This document shows positions 42,459 through 55,583 of a stretch of 64,000 nt of DNA, piece by piece. Origin of the DNA: Cycas panzhihuaensis (taxonomy: Eukaryota; Cycadophyta). The DNA lies in assembly GCA_023213395.1 (NCBI GenBank), contig CM041465.1:98711741-98775740 (forward strand), read 5' to 3'. Position 1 is the first letter of the stretch; the number at the start of each line of letters is the position of its first letter. A program made the position numbers and the translations under genes. The notes beneath the pieces are model-generated. The model had not been told where the DNA came from. It searched no databases and saw only the letters and a program-made list of their open reading frames with translations.

Positions 42459-45200
42459 TTTATAACTACTCATATTAAACTTATGTAGCAAGTCTAATGT
42501 GTATTTCTTTTAGGACATAAATATCCCATTCTTATCTTTCTAAACTTCTATACCTAAAAAATAATGTATTAGTCCTAAGTTTGTCATCTTAAATCCCTTG
42601 CACATATCCTTATTAGTCTTTAGGATAAGTGAACATCATTCCTAGAGTATACCAGGTCATTAATATATAAGCCTACAAGAAGTATAGAACTTTCTTCTAT
42701 CTTAATGTATAAATTAGGATTAGATTGACTTCTTTGGAATTCTTTATCCTTATAATATTTGTCAATCCTAGAGTACTAAGCTTTAGATACTTGCTTAAGT
42801 CCATATAAGATCTTTTTTAAGTTTGTAGGCTTTGTTTTCTTTACCTTTCACTTCAAATCCTTTTGGTTGTTGGGTATATATTTCTTTATCCATATAACCA
42901 TTCAGGAAAGCACTTTTTACATCTATTTGGTATAATATCTAACCTTGTTGTACAGTTAAGGCCATCATCAATCTAATTGTTTCTATCTTTGTAATAGGTG
43001 CAAAAGTTTTATTATAATCTATGCCCTTAATTTGAGCATAATCCTTTATAACTAACCTTGTCTTATACTTGTCAATTATTCCATTTAATTTATACTTCAT
43101 CTTATAGACCCAATTAGTCTTCATAGCATTTTTATTAGGTAGAAAATCCACTAATTCCCATGTATTATTTTTCACTAAGGCATTATACTTATGTTTTATT
43201 GCTTGCTTCTATTTATCTTAAGTGTTAGCCTCTTCAAAGTTATGAGGCTCATTAAACTCCATAACCTGAGTTATTAATATAAAATTCATCCTTTGAGATC
43301 TTGTAGTTCTTCTATCAAAGTTGGTGTCCAAAATATTTAAAGGGTTATGAGTGATTTATACCCACTTAGGGGCCCTTTGATTTAAAGTAGAGGGTCTTGT
43401 TTCATCTGTATTAGGTACATTTATAGCCTTAGAATTTACTTTCACTTTAACCATGATATTTTTCCTTTTATTTTTCTCAATAATCTCTTCTTAATAAAAT
43501 TTATCTTCTTTAAAGATTTTATCCCTGCTTATAATCATCCTTTTACCTTTTAGATCATAAAGTTTATAGGATCTAAAAGAGTCATGATATCCTATAAAGA
43601 TACATTTAATGCTCTTATCATCTAACTTAGTTCTCCTTTGGTCTAATACGTGTATAATCTATGCACACAAAAATCCTTAAGCGTTTAATGCTTGGCTTAT
43701 AATCTATCCAAGCTTCTTCTAGTATAACCCACCTAACTACCTTGGTGATATATGTATTTAATAGATAAACGATTGTGTGTACAACTTCTGCACAAAATTT
43801 ATTTTCTAAATACTTATCTTTAAGCATACTCCTTACCATTTCTACAACTATTTTATTCTTTCTTTTAACAACCCCATTTTGTTGTAGGATATAAAGATTA
43901 GTGAGCCATTTTCTTATGCCACAATAATTACAATAAGCCTTAAACTCATTCAAAATGAATTATCTCCCATTGTCTGAACATAGAGTTAAAATTTTAAGTC
44001 CACTTTGCCTTTCCAATAAAGTTTTGAAGTCCATAAAACATTGAAGTGTATCTGATTTAAACTTGATGAAATAGAACCATGTCATCCTTATGTAGTCATC
44101 AATAAATATTATAAAGTATTTAGTACATCTAATTGAAGGCACATCCATTAGACCACATAGATATATATATATATCAATTGAAAGGGCCCATTAGCCCTAT
44201 AACTTTCATTAGAAAAGTTGTCTACTTGGTGGTTTCCAAATATTCATCCTATATAAAATTCTTTATTAGGTTCAATGGTAAGAAGTCTAATTAACATATT
44301 CATTCTTTTTATTAAGGCCAAACTATTATAATTGATATGGACAAGTCTTTCCTACCATGTTTCACTATCCACATTTATTGATACCTTTAAGGCATAATAA
44401 CTTAGTAGAGGTATGACTAGTTTGAATAACCTATAATTAGTTATTTGTCCTTTAGCCATAATTACCTTATTCCTTAATTTATCCTTGATAATGTATTCCT
44501 CTTTATCAAAGATCACTTTGTATTTATATTCCATCATCTAACCCACTAAAAGTAAGTTCTTCTTAAGAGTTGAAAGATGAAGGACATCATTTATACATCT
44601 AATTTCTCCAAAATTAGTTGTTATGAAGATATTTCGTTTTCTAACAATTTCCTGATTGGTGTTGTCCCCAAATATAATTTTATATTTCTTGGAGTTATCT
44701 AACTTCTTAAACCACTCTTCCTTATGTGTCATATATGTGGAACACCCTAAATCAATATAGCATCTATCTTCATCCTCATTAGACATAAAGCTTGAAATAA
44801 ATAATCTATCATTTTGTCTTTCTTTTACAACTTTGTTAGTTATTCTCCTTTGTTAACTTAACTATTTTAAAGAACAATTTTCTTCTAAGTAACCATTCTT
44901 ATGGTAGTAAGAATATTGAATGGTTCATCTACCTCTTGGACTCCTACCTCTTTATCCTTAGTTTCTCCCCCTAAAACTTTGACTTCTTCCTCTTCCTTAA
45001 GGTCCATAGTTTTAGCCTTGTCCTTGGCCTTAATAGTACCCTTGACATTGATACTAATTTTATTTTTGATAAAATTGATTTGGGTTCTATCCTTAATAAG
45101 TTCCTTAACCTTGTGTTTGATAACCCTAGAGGCCTTGACCTTGCCTTTGAAAATAGTTTCTAGTGTTAAAACATCTAATGACCCCTTCATTACTGAAAGA
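42459..45200 (-). pseudogene. Copia-1 gag end, protease, integrase, RT (upstream part)
   Basis: In minus-strand order from 45190: a Lys-rich gag C-terminus (frame 45190-44885). Then protease (44786-44538) with CYIDLGCSTYMTH, where the usual D-S-G is D-L-G (a C-to-T change). Then integrase (44230-43627) with IDDYIRMTWFYF and LTLCSDNGR (catalytic Asp). Then RT (43175-42460) with MKNNTWELVDFLPNK, KYKTRLVIKDYAQ, KTFAPITK and finally HKFNMSSYK at the Copia-2 edge. The sequence continues at 8809 in a matching protein context. Many stops are present. Gag N-terminus and 5' LTR are absent; the element stops at the Copia-3 edge. Confidence 0.88.
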
Positions 45201-45505
45201 TGTTAATGCATCAAGGTCATTTGTGTAGATTAATTACGTGACCTTAAGATATATTATTAGCATTAGTCTCTTAATGAAATGTACTTTATATGCATTTAGA
45301 TGTAATTTCAGGTTCATGTCATTAGGCAGGAAAATCCTAACCCTAATGCTCACCCTCAATAATAAAAGGTGAAATCTCAAGGAGGGAGTCATTATTCATT
45401 CTCACCTCCAAGCTTGCTCTCATATCTTGTTTCATCTTCTTTTTTATTCTCCATTCTTATTGTGTGCATGTGAGTGATTTATCTCCTAGATCTATCCTTC
45501 CTTCA
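45201..45505 (+). repeat. Copia-3 5' LTR
   Basis: Starts TGTTAATGCATC, ends ATCCTTCCTTCA; partner at 51164-51468. Confidence 0.92.
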
Positions 45506-45507
45506 TG

Positions 45508-45522
45508 TGGTATCGGAGCTAG
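45508..45522 (+). other. Copia-3 primer-binding site
   Basis: TGGTATCGGAGCTAG, 2 nt after the LTR; Copia-type Met-tRNA site with one A-to-G difference from the usual TGGTATCAGAGC. Confidence 0.85.
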
Positions 45523-47504
45523 AAGGGGATCTATTCACTCCATTCCACTTGCATGGAGTCATTTTGCCTCTCCTTCACCTTCAATGTGAAGTATTGAGAG
45601 TGCATTCCTTTTTTTTAACATTTTGAGAGCATAATATTATAGTATTTTGCATGTTGCTACTTTGTACATATGTGTAGAAGTTTAGAGGTGAAGAATACAG
45701 GTTTTTGAAGCCGTTCAACTGCCAGAACAGTCCTAGAAGTATTAAAGACCCAAATTTTCATAAAAATTTAACCATCTCAGAATTTGATGAAACTTGGCAT
45801 GCAAGGTCACCTTCACTAGAGAATCATTTTTGTCTTCTAGAGAAACTTTAGATTCATCCTATAATAGTGAGTGTTGGTTGTGATAAAAATGGTAAATTTT
45901 GTGGATAAGTAATTTAAAGCACTTTTCCTAATTAAATCCTTCAATTATAAGCTGAATATCTGAAAGTTTTATTAAGGGATCTGGTATATTTATGTCTTAA
46001 GATCATTTCAAGATAAATCTCATCAAATTTCATCCACTGGTTAGTGAAATCTATGTAGTTTTCTCACGGTTGCTAATTTTGGCTACTCAACCCCACAAAG
46101 GACCTTGCAAGGGCATTTCGGGCAAGGTTTTGGTAGATTTTGTAGATGGTGTAGAAGGGAAAGTTAATGTACATGTCAAAATGAAACTTTTTATATATTG
46201 AAGTCTAGATTCTGAGATAGTTGATCTGGCATGATTTTCCTTTGGTGCTTTTTCGGGCAGAAAAGTTTTTGTGCCTTTTCTGAAATTTGACTTCACAACT
46301 CTATTAGAAATGATATTATGAACACTCTTTCCTTCTATCATAAATTTAGATTTCATCATTTAGGCCTTCATATTTGTAATTTCTAAAAAATGTCTATTTA
46401 TCATTATTTGTAAATTTTGTGAAAAAATCACAAAATAGGGCAAAATAGCATGCATATAGATTTAGAAAAATTATCATTTTATCAACAAGTTGATTAACCT
46501 TTTAGCCCATTATGGCTTTTATATCAAAACTTCCAAAATCATATTTGGAAACATTGTACTAAAGTAAGGGAAACCTTAGATCGGAAGCAACATCTGGTTC
46601 CCCTACTAAATCTAGCATGCTTTTCTATTTACATACATAGCATAAAGAATCACAAAATCAGCAACAACAATGAAGCATGACAAAAGTAGCAATAACAACA
46701 AAGCATCATAAAAGTAGCAACAATAATAAAGTAAGCACAAAAAGCAAGTAAGCACATTTGGCAAGTTTCTATTTCAGTTATATGGAAACATCTTACACTA
46801 TTCCTAAAAGGAATCTCATCTGTATGATCTATACCACGAGTTCTTGACTTATGCACACACTCGCCTTGGTTGAAATAAACCAAGGTTGGCCAAAGTCCAG
46901 GCCCCAAGGGAGGTGTGAGTTTCAGACTAGGTCTGGTCTTAACCGGAATAGTGGTGGAGGGACAAGTTAACCATATCTATTGCCTCGAATCAGGGATAAT
47001 CTTGATAACCACCCGAGAAAATTGAAAACCTTAATGCAAGATTAAAATTAACCCAGTCCAATATCTGTCATAGCCGTGGGATACGCAGTACTATTTGACT
47101 CTTCAGAGGAGGTATATAGCTGCTCACTGGTGAACTGGGTGAGGATTGGGAGTACTTGGGCTCCACTATGACTTAGATTTCATCACTAAGTGTAGGTGTG
47201 GGTATTGCGGTTGAAGGCCCTAATCGTATACTAGAAGCCTTAAACATCGAAACCTCACCTACATTTGGACATAAGTGAGAGGTTAATGGCATGACACATC
47301 ACCACTCTTTGCAATCTCTACATTAAGCCTCATTCTTACATCATTACTTATATTCATTTTTTTATATAATTGTTGAAAAATAGTTAATCATTACTTACTT
47401 CTCATCATAATAATCATTTCTACATCCCTGCTGCACTAGGTATATTAGCCACATGTGTCAGTGGCATATACTTATATCATCTCTTCTACTTCTTCATCAT
47501 CACC
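45523..47504 (+). other. Copia-3 untranslated leader
   Basis: About 2 kb between the primer site and gag without a supported gene. An A-rich stretch of AGCAACAA/AGCATCA-type repeats lies near 46650-46745. A leader this long is unusual for Copia but no coding signal was found. Confidence 0.6.
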
Positions 47505-48190
47505 ATGTCATCTCAATTCAAGCAAAATGTTAACTGTATATTGAAAGACAAAGAAAATTGGGATATATGGTACACTGGAATTAAAAATGTTGCAAAGTAT
47601 GAAGGCCTTTGGAGAGCCCACTTACAGCCTACATCCAGCACACCAGCAATGACTACAACAGTTGTTTCTAGTGGATCTGCCCCAACTGCTCCTACAGATG
47701 CTACAACTAAACTATAATGGGAGATAGATGATGAAAAGATTCGTGCAGGAATTTTGTTGGTCATTGATCACTCCTTACACAACTTGATAAATGAAGAGGA
47801 ACATGATACAGCTTGGAAGGTCCTAGAAGTTCTTAGAAAGAACTTTGAAACAAAGTCAAATTTAGAATTTGTTCATCTTGTTTTAAAAATGAACAAATTA
47901 AAGATGCAAAAAGGATAAGCTCATGAGACAATAAATCTCCTTCGACCAATCAAACAAGCAATTGATAAAGACTTTAAGACCCAATGCATCACTTGGGTAT
48001 TTTGATCTAGTCATGTTTACATGTCCCTGATTATAAAAACTTACTTGGAAGTCTTCAATCTAGTGGAACATTGAAGACACTCAACTTTGAAGCACTTGTT
48101 GAGAAGTTTATAAAATTTGATAAGACCTTTGATACAAACTTTGTAGCCTCTGACTCTCTTCTAGATGCAGCCTTTGAGGTAGAAGATTGA
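47505..48190 (+). pseudogene. Copia-3 gag
   Basis: Begins MSSQFKQNVNCILKDKENWD and contains NWDIWYTGIKNVAKYEGLW, followed after a TAA by WEIDDEKIRAGILLVIDHSL and LVLKMNKLKMQKG, the Retrotran_gag/UBN2 pattern. Several stops follow (about 47715, 47918, 48003). The zinc knuckle is missing because of the deletion junction near 48190. Confidence 0.82.
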
Positions 48191-48955
48191 AAGCTACCTT
48201 CGAGACAATGGCATCAAGCATCAAACAATAGTAACAGGTACCCCACAGCAAAATGGAGTTGCTGAGCGCATGAATAGGACAATCATGAACATGGCTTGTG
48301 CTATGTTAATATATAAAAATATACCTGCCTATCTATGTGTTGAAGTAATCTGGACAATCGTTTATTATATCAATGTTATTAGCCCATCAAAGGAAGTACA
48401 ATCCCCTAATGAAAAGTGGTCAGGACAAGCCCTCATTGTTCACTACTTTAGAATTTTTGGCTCTACATGCTATGCCCATATTCTGGATGCAGATTAAAAT
48501 AAACTCTAGCCAAGGGCACTTAAAGGCATCTTTATTAAATACCCTATGGATAAGAAAGGGTATAGGGTCTTCATACCTTTACAACAAAAAATCATCATTA
48601 CCAGAGATGTCATTTTTGCAGAGACAGAGGATCAGTTACTTAAATTAGACTCCATAGTATCCTCATGCCACTATAATAATGTTATCAAGTATGATGTTCA
48701 GATTCTAAAATTTGGGAGGGGGGGCAGACATAAATTACTACAAATATTGGAAGCTAACAATAGAGCCTTGAAGGATACAAGTTGTGACTCTGGACAAATG
48801 AGTACACATCCAACACCATCTTTTGAAGATAGTAGAGTTGACAAAGGCAAAGCCATTATAGAAGAACCATCCTCTCAACCTTCAGTTTACAAAGGCAAAA
48901 CAGTGGTAGAAGGACCATCTTCCTTAGGCACATCAACATCCTCCTCATAAAATAA
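48190..48955 (+). pseudogene. Copia-3 integrase, C-terminal half
   Basis: Starts mid-core with YLRDNGIKHQ and continues TGTPQQNGVAERMNRTIMNM (catalytic Glu in AERMNRT). Then EVIWTIVYYINVISPSK and the post-core FGSTCYAHI and KGYRVFIPLQQK. The HHCC finger and first catalytic Asp are absent. An acidic/Ser-rich linker to RT follows (48780-48950). Confidence 0.85.
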
Positions 48956-49099
48956 TCATTTTAACGAATATGATAAGAACCAAGTTGGGGAAATGAGAAC
49001 ATCATTCCCAACTCGAGGATCTCAAGAAGCCCGCCAGCTCAATAAGGACATACGACCAGATGAGGTGGATAAAACTGGCACTTGAAGTGCCCATTGAGC

Positions 49100-50666
49100 A
49101 AGGATGTAAGAATCATTATATACTAATCTTAAACCTGCAGAATTGCACCTTACTCTTAATGAAGAGCCCTTAACATACCAAGAAGTTATAAAGCATATAG
49201 CTTGGAGAAACACTATGAACGAAGAGCACCAATCTCTTATTAAGAATAGTACATGGGAGCTCGTTGATCTACCACTTGGCAGAAAGGTAGTTCAAAATAA
49301 ATGGGTGTTCAAAAATAAATATAGATCAGACGGGACCCTTGAAAAACATAAGACAAGGTTGGTAGACAAAGGATTTACACAAAGGGAAGGCATCGACTAC
49401 ACTGAAGTCTTTGCACCTACAACCAAGTGGCCTACAATTAGAACTCTTGTGGCCTTGGTTGCTCAACAGGGTTAGAAAATCTACCAACTTGATATTAAGA
49501 CCGTATTTCTCAATGGAGATCTTGAAGAAGAAATTTACATGGCTCAGCAAGAAGGATATGAGATTGAAGGTCAAGAGCATAAGGTTTGCAGGCTCAAAAA
49601 GTCCTTCTATAGCCTTAAATAAGCCCCTCGCACTTGGTTTACCAAGTTGTCTGAAAGGATGAGGTAACTTAGATACAAAGTTTGTGACTATCAAGATATT
49701 AATATAACGGTGTTTATCAAGCACCATAAGGATAAAGTCACTTATCTCATAATCTTTGTGGATGACATGCTAGTAACGGGTAATAGTGAACAGGCAATAA
49801 GCCAGCTAAAAAAGGACCTTGGCAAAATGTTCGAATTGTCTGACCTCAGTTTGATGAAATATTACTTGGGAATTGAAGTAATACAAAAGAATGGAAATTT
49901 TTTCCTCTCCTAAGAAAAATACATCGACGATCTTCTAACTAAGTTTCAGTTAGAAGATGCTCGACCAATGATGTTACCTATGGATCCTAACACTAAACTC
50001 TCAGCTGAAAGTGACACTAGGGAGGTAGATGCAATACTTTACAGGAAACTTGTAGGTAGTCTCATCTACACTACCAATACAAGGCCAGATATTATACACT
50101 CTGTTGGCATTCTTGCTCGTTATATGATAAATCCTAAGTAGAATCATTAGCAGGTAGCAGTGCGAGTGTTGAGATACCTTAAGACGACCAGCAAATATAG
50201 TCCGTTGTATGAACCTAATTCAGACTTCAAGCTTTTTGCATACACAGATTCAGACTTTGTAGGAGATAAAGATATAGGAAGATCTACGTCTAGGTATGTA
50301 ACGTTTCTTGGAACAGTATCAATATCATGGAGTTCCAGATGACAAAAGATAGTTACAGATTCAACTGCCAAAGCTGAATACATTACTGCTTATGAGACCA
50401 GTAAAGAGGTGATATGACTGAGAAAATTATTAGAAACATTAAATATCACCCAAACAAGTCCTATGAATCTTCATGTGGATAATCAATCAACAATCTGCAT
50501 GGTAAAAAATCCTGTATTTCATGATCGTACCAAACACATAAGTACAAAAGTCCATAGGATTAAGGAACTTGTTCATGATGGCACAATTCAATTAGATTAC
50601 TATCCCACAGTAGATCAAGTGGCCGATATCTTCACCAAACCACTACAAAGGGTGAAGTTTGAATAG
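49100..50666 (+). pseudogene. Copia-3 reverse transcriptase and RNase H
   Basis: RT motifs: NEEHQSLIKNSTWELVDLPL and QNKWVFKNKYRSDGTLEKHK, then LVDKGFTQREGIDYTEVFAP. TAG follows VAQQG where Trp is usual; the catalytic box is IFVDDMLVTGN near 49755. RNase H shows YTDSDFVGDKDIGRSTSRYV (50240-50300), then LHVDNQSTICMVKNPVFHDR and VADIFTKPLQRVKFE (50620-50665). Stops at Gln and Trp codons break it into pieces. A noncoding 3' region of about 0.5 kb follows. Confidence 0.88.
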
Positions 50667-51145
50667 TTCTGAAGGTAGCTCAGCCTTAGGGCCTCCATCT
50701 TTGATTGATCAAAGAAGATAGCAACAAGATCATCATACTTTATTCTCTTCGTGAGAATCCCTTGTGGGCACGGAAGAATAAGAGTAAGTCTCTGCTCTAT
50801 CCTCTTTATGAAAACCCCATGTAGGCACAGAAGGATAAGGGTTGTAGTTGTTTTAGAAAATAAGAACCTGTGAAAACCTAAAAGGGCATAGGGAATGACC
50901 AAACAGTATATGGAGACTTAGCAGATTAAGCTGCACATTTAAGTCACTTGGCTATCAGACTACATCAAAGAACCACCTTAGTCATTTTGATTTATAAAAA
51001 GGGGCTATAGATCTTAGAAAGTTCGAGGGTTTTTATTCCCCATGAGGGTTTTCCCATAAAAGTGTCATTTAGAATTTCAATGTAATAATGAGGCTCAAAT
51101 GAAGACCTCATAGAATAGATTTTCTTAAAATAATCTTCCACCATT

Positions 51146-51163
51146 AAGGGGGGGATTGAAAGA
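51146..51163 (+). other. Copia-3 polypurine tract
   Basis: AAGGGGGGGATTGAAAGA directly before the 3' LTR. Confidence 0.75.
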
Positions 51164-51468
51164 GGTTAATATATTAAGGTCGTTTGTGTAGATTAATTAT
51201 GTGACCTTGTGATATATTATTAGCATTAGTCTCTTAATGAAATGTACTTTATGTGCATTTAGATATAATTTCAGGTTCATATCATTAGGCGGGAAAATCC
51301 TAACCCTAATGCTCACCCTCAATAATAAAAGGTGAAATCTCAAGGAGGGAGTCATTATTCATTCTCACCTCCAAGCTTGCTCTCATATCTTGTTTCATCT
51401 TCTTTTTCATTCTCCGTTGCCATTGTGTGTATGTGAGTGATTTATCTCCTAGATCCATCCTTCCTTCA
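51164..51468 (+). repeat. Copia-3 3' LTR
   Basis: Same length and order as 45201-45505; the initial TG has become GG. Confidence 0.9.
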
Positions 51469-51845
51469 ATTACTTTGTACTTTACATATATTTGTATTTA
51501 TATAACATAAGGTGTGACTCCCCATTGTAAATTTAATTATAAAGTAAAGATTAGTTAGGTCTATCTCCTTTGTTAATACATCGACCAATGATATCTTTAT
51601 ATTTGGGCATTATATGCTTATAAATTAAACATTGTTCCATTCATTTATACATTGAAGATTATTATATGTGGATGATTTATCGAAATAGGGACACACGATG
51701 TAACTAATTCACTTGTAGCACACTTATATTACATATTTGCTCTCTTATTTAATGTTTAATCTATGTCTCTGAGATATTTTATATAAATTCACATTGACTT
51801 AGATCTTGTTGATTAACTTAACATGGTATCTAGAAGTGCGCCTCT
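51469..51845 (+). other. Possible Copia 5' LTR end and primer site
   Basis: At 51831-51845 TGGTATCTAGAAGTG resembles a Copia primer-binding site with one inserted base, preceded by AACTTAACA, a typical Copia LTR end. If correct, the AT-rich 51469-51830 stretch is an LTR, possibly of Copia-5, whose pol starts near 60600 in the same orientation. No partner LTR is in the window, and the site overlaps the presumed edge of the Gypsy-C LTR. Confidence 0.35.
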
Positions 51846-54800
51846 AAGGGTTCCTAGGTCTTAACTATCCTACTAGCTATAAAAGCTAATGAATGGGAGG
51901 AAAGAAAGTGGCTAAGATACCCTTAAAGTGAGTCCATACATCAGAACACAGGTTCAAAGACCTACAACTGTGCGTAGGCTTCCTCTCTTCCAAGGGTTCT
52001 TCTTAATTCAAAATAAAGGGGATGACAAAGGTATCCCCAGGTTACTAAGTAGCCAAGGTAGGGATCTCCTACCCTTAAGGTGAAAGAGGGTAAAAAGAGG
52101 TCTCCTTTTGAGGAGGAGATGAAGGAACACTGGTTCCTTATGGGAAGGAACCCTAGAAATGAGAGAATAGGTGAGGATGGTAACAAATAACTCAGAAGCT
52201 ATTTAAGGTAAAATTCCATCTAAAACTAGGGTTTTAGGATGCCAAAGGAAAAGAGGAGGATGAATAGTTATTACTATCAAGTAGCAACTCCTCCTCTATG
52301 GTTTGTGGGGAAATAGAAACATGTTAGTGACAAGAGTAGATTTATATGTTTGTCGAAGGAAACAATGTGTGGTGGTCATTTATGTGTGTTGATCTCTTTA
52401 AATAGTTGTGTTTACATGTTAAGAGGTCAGGGCAATGGTTGTTATAAATGTGTGGGGGTATATCTAGTTTATTATTTTGTTTTAGTATAATAAAAGTAAC
52501 TAAGTTTTGTAAAATCAAGATTTACAACAAGTATATATATAGCAATACAATAAAACTATTAGCTACTCTCTCTCTCTCTCTTTTCCTTTTCAATGGATGT
52601 AACTTACTTATGAAATGCAGTGAAAGGGAAAGGGAGGGGAGAGGCATAAGTTGGTTTTAGGAGTAGGCTATTATATGAGCAAAAGGAAGATCTACTTCCT
52701 TCACAAAAATAGGGTTTCTAGTTGTCCATCTTTAATGCAAATGTAACTACAGTTATGGATGTAAAACAAAAAGGACTAAAAGGGGTGTCTTTGATCTTTT
52801 ATCTTTTAAGGGGAGAAGGGAAGAATGAATATGCAAGTATAAAGTACACTCTTTTCTCTTTCCTTCTTAAATGATGCAATCATGCAAGTTGTGCTATGTG
52901 CAACTAATGAAACCAAATTTTCCACAATATTCCTTTTAATCAATTTTTAAATCAAATTAATCAAGGAGAAATAAGGAGGAATATGAGGGGAGAAAAGTGG
53001 AATAAGTGCACTAGTTTCAAAGTTTGATACCATTTTTGCATGCACCCCTCATTATCACTCCTTGCAAAGCACATTGCGCATTGCCGATATGGTTGGAAGA
53101 GGCAGGGGCTTCCTTACCTTCCCCCAAATACTAAACCAAACTAATGCAAAATGAAATAAAGAAATGAAAACAAAATATAAAATACACTAAAATCTAAAGA
53201 TTATGTTATCTCTTTGCAATATGCTACCTTGCTTGCAAGGATTGGACCTTTCACCTACACAACAAATGAAACAACTCCTCTACAAGCAACGACAAGCATA
53301 TATGTATGTGTGTGTGTGTATGTTACTTTTAAATAATGAAGTGCTAAAATGCTAATTTCTAATTTGCAGCAACAAAATGAAACCCAAACTCTAATTTTTT
53401 CTTTTACCATAGAATGTTCCATACAATGTTAAAAAGAGAGAAGGAGAAGAGAAGAAGGCAAGAGGGGTTGCCCCGAGATGGCAAGCTTCCCTATGTGGTG
53501 GTATTCCCTAAGTGGCTATGGGTGCCTTACTCTAGGTTGTTGGTTGGATTGGTATTTTAGAGGAATGTATCAAGTTACAAGAAAAATATTGCACAAGTTT
53601 CACAATTACAAGTGTCGCATTAGCAAAGTAGAAGAATGGTAAGATATTATGAAGCTTAGGAAGGGGGGGTTGCCCAAGTGGAAGGGGCTCATTTGAGTCA
53701 AAACTCAGGCCAATGGACCTTCCTATAACTTCCCTTAGCTGATTAGGCTCCTTATCCTCTACTTATCTATGGTTTGAAAGTGAAACAAGGAGTTTTGTAG
53801 GTAAAAGGAGGTGTTGCCTCCAACATTCTCAAAGAAACCAGACTAATGCATATGAAACTTTTTCTAAATTATAAAATCAATACCATATGCAACAAATGTT
53901 TGAGGAAAAGAATGGAAACTTAAGTGTTTTAGTAATGAAAAAGTTGTAGCAATGTAACTTACCTCTTAGTGAAGAATATATTGAGGTAGAGGGATGTTTT
54001 GAGCTAAGTAAATGAGAGTTTTAGGGGAGATGTGTTGGGAAGAAAAACCAGCTCTTCTTTATGGCTTAATAGCTTGGGGCTGACGTAGTGCTATTATTGA
54101 GCTTGATCCTACTTGCTTTCCCTTAACAAAGTGTTGTTCTGTGTGTAAACTGTAAGTAGATCCCAAGAGGATGAGAGTTCTTAAGTAGATAGTAAAGAGT
54201 TGAGTAGAAAAACCAGTAGTGGAAAATGAAAATAAATTTGAAATTAAGGTTTTTATGGTTTAAGTGAGGTCTTGGGACCATTAGGGTCTAATATGGGCTA
54301 GTCACAAGGTCAAGGATTGTGTTAGGTTGCACTAAATATGATTGTAGCAATTTTTGGCTGCACTTTGGACTATAATACTTGCACTACGAATTTATTTGCG
54401 ATACCATAAATAAATTAGTAGTACCACAAATATATTTGTGGGGTAAAACTCACTCTAAATTTTTAATAAAAATTAACATAAATCATTAACAACTAAAAAG
54501 AATAGTTAAGAACTAAATAAAACAAGAGTTCTTACAACATTTCTATACTCTCATAACAATAATCAAACTGAAAGAGGCATAATTAAGACCTATTAAGTAA
54601 TAAAAATAATCAAATAGTGTGATGAAACAATCCAATATTACTAGGAAGTGGTGTAAACAAAGCCAATAAGGGGTGGATGAGTAAACCAATCCATACAAGA
54701 TGAGGGAAAGAGTCATATTTAGCTACGAGGACCCTCAACAAGGCTCCTTAGCAGGCCAAGGGGTGAATGAAGGGTCGTAGGTCAAAATAACAAGGCAAAG

Positions 54801-54852
54801 GATCTTAAGAAAATAAGTTGGAAACTAAGTAAAACAAGCTATGGAAGCTTGT
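51846..54852 (-). repeat. Gypsy-C LTR, first part (decayed)
   Basis: Shows the order of landmarks found in the reversed Gypsy-A and -B LTRs: AAGTAGCCAAGG-CTCCTACCCTTA near 52040-52080, CTTCCTTACCTTCCC near 53110, and AACTTACCTC and related words near 53960. A palindromic-word block (CACTACGAAT, GATACCATAAAT, GTACCACAAAT) lies near 54380-54440. It is cut by Copia-4 at 54852 and resumes at 60156. The left boundary is not certain. No gene is present; (TG)n near 53310 and (TC)n near 52570 are minor repeats. Confidence 0.55.
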
Positions 54853-55504
54853 TGTTGGATATTGTGACAACAGTAGTTTGAGGCTAAAATTTTGGCATGT
54901 TAGCGGTGCGGTTTCCCCCCCTAATCTTTCTCGGGGGGTTCCAAGGGGGCCGGGAGCCCCCCTTGGCCAGGGGGTGCACAAGAGGGGGGGGATGGAATGA
55001 CCCCCACTAAGAGGGGGTTCGGGGGTGATAGCCCCTGACCCAAAAAATTAGCCCTGTAAACCATATTAAAATGTAAAGAGAATTAGGGTCATTCTATATA
55101 AATACCCTAGATTCTATAGTTGAGATTTATGCCTTGGATGTCCCTCTCATGTAGCCTGATTTAGGGCTTTTCTTATTATGTTGTATATAATATAATATAC
55201 TATGATGAGGGCGATAGCTGGTTGTTATTCTTGAGAGTACTTTGCTACTAAGATATCCTTTTTCTCCATTTTACAGTAATAAAAATCAATACCTTTCCTA
55301 TGTGGATGTTTCCCTAGCACACTACTAGGGTTTTACCACGTTATATTGGGTGCATATGTGATGTTTGGCTTTTATATTCATGTTATTATATTATCTTTGA
55401 GTTTAGAACTTGCATGTTAAATTCTAGTTTTGATTCCTGTAACTAGTTGCAAAATAGTTCATATCTTGTAGCAGTTTAAGGTTTGGGACCTTGTATTCTC
55501 TATA
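54853..55504 (+). repeat. Copia-4 5' LTR (652 bp)
   Basis: Starts TGTTGGATATTG. It contains a G/C-homopolymer block at 54914-55035, unlike its AT-rich surroundings. Partner at 59512-60155. Confidence 0.92.
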
Positions 55505-55506
55505 AG

Positions 55507-55519
55507 TGGTATTAGAGCC
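55507..55519 (+). other. Copia-4 primer-binding site
   Basis: TGGTATTAGAGCC, 2 nt after the LTR; Met-tRNA type. Confidence 0.88.
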
Positions 55520-55583
55520 ACGCTTTTTTTTGTAGCGAGTTTGTGAAGCTTTGGTGTCAGTTTTTCTACACCAAATAGAGAAA

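Larger units (their letters stand above)
45201..51468 (+). mobile_element. Copia-3 LTR retrotransposon, internally deleted
   Basis: LTRs of 305 bp at 45201-45505 and 51164-51468 differ at roughly 6 percent of positions by eye. A primer site follows the left LTR and a polypurine run precedes the right one. The 5-bp words at the edges (AAAGA and ATTAC) do not match. The left flank is Copia-1 gag while the right flank is not, so the locus may be a recombinant. Gag is joined directly to mid-integrase; protease and the first half of integrase are missing. Confidence 0.9.
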
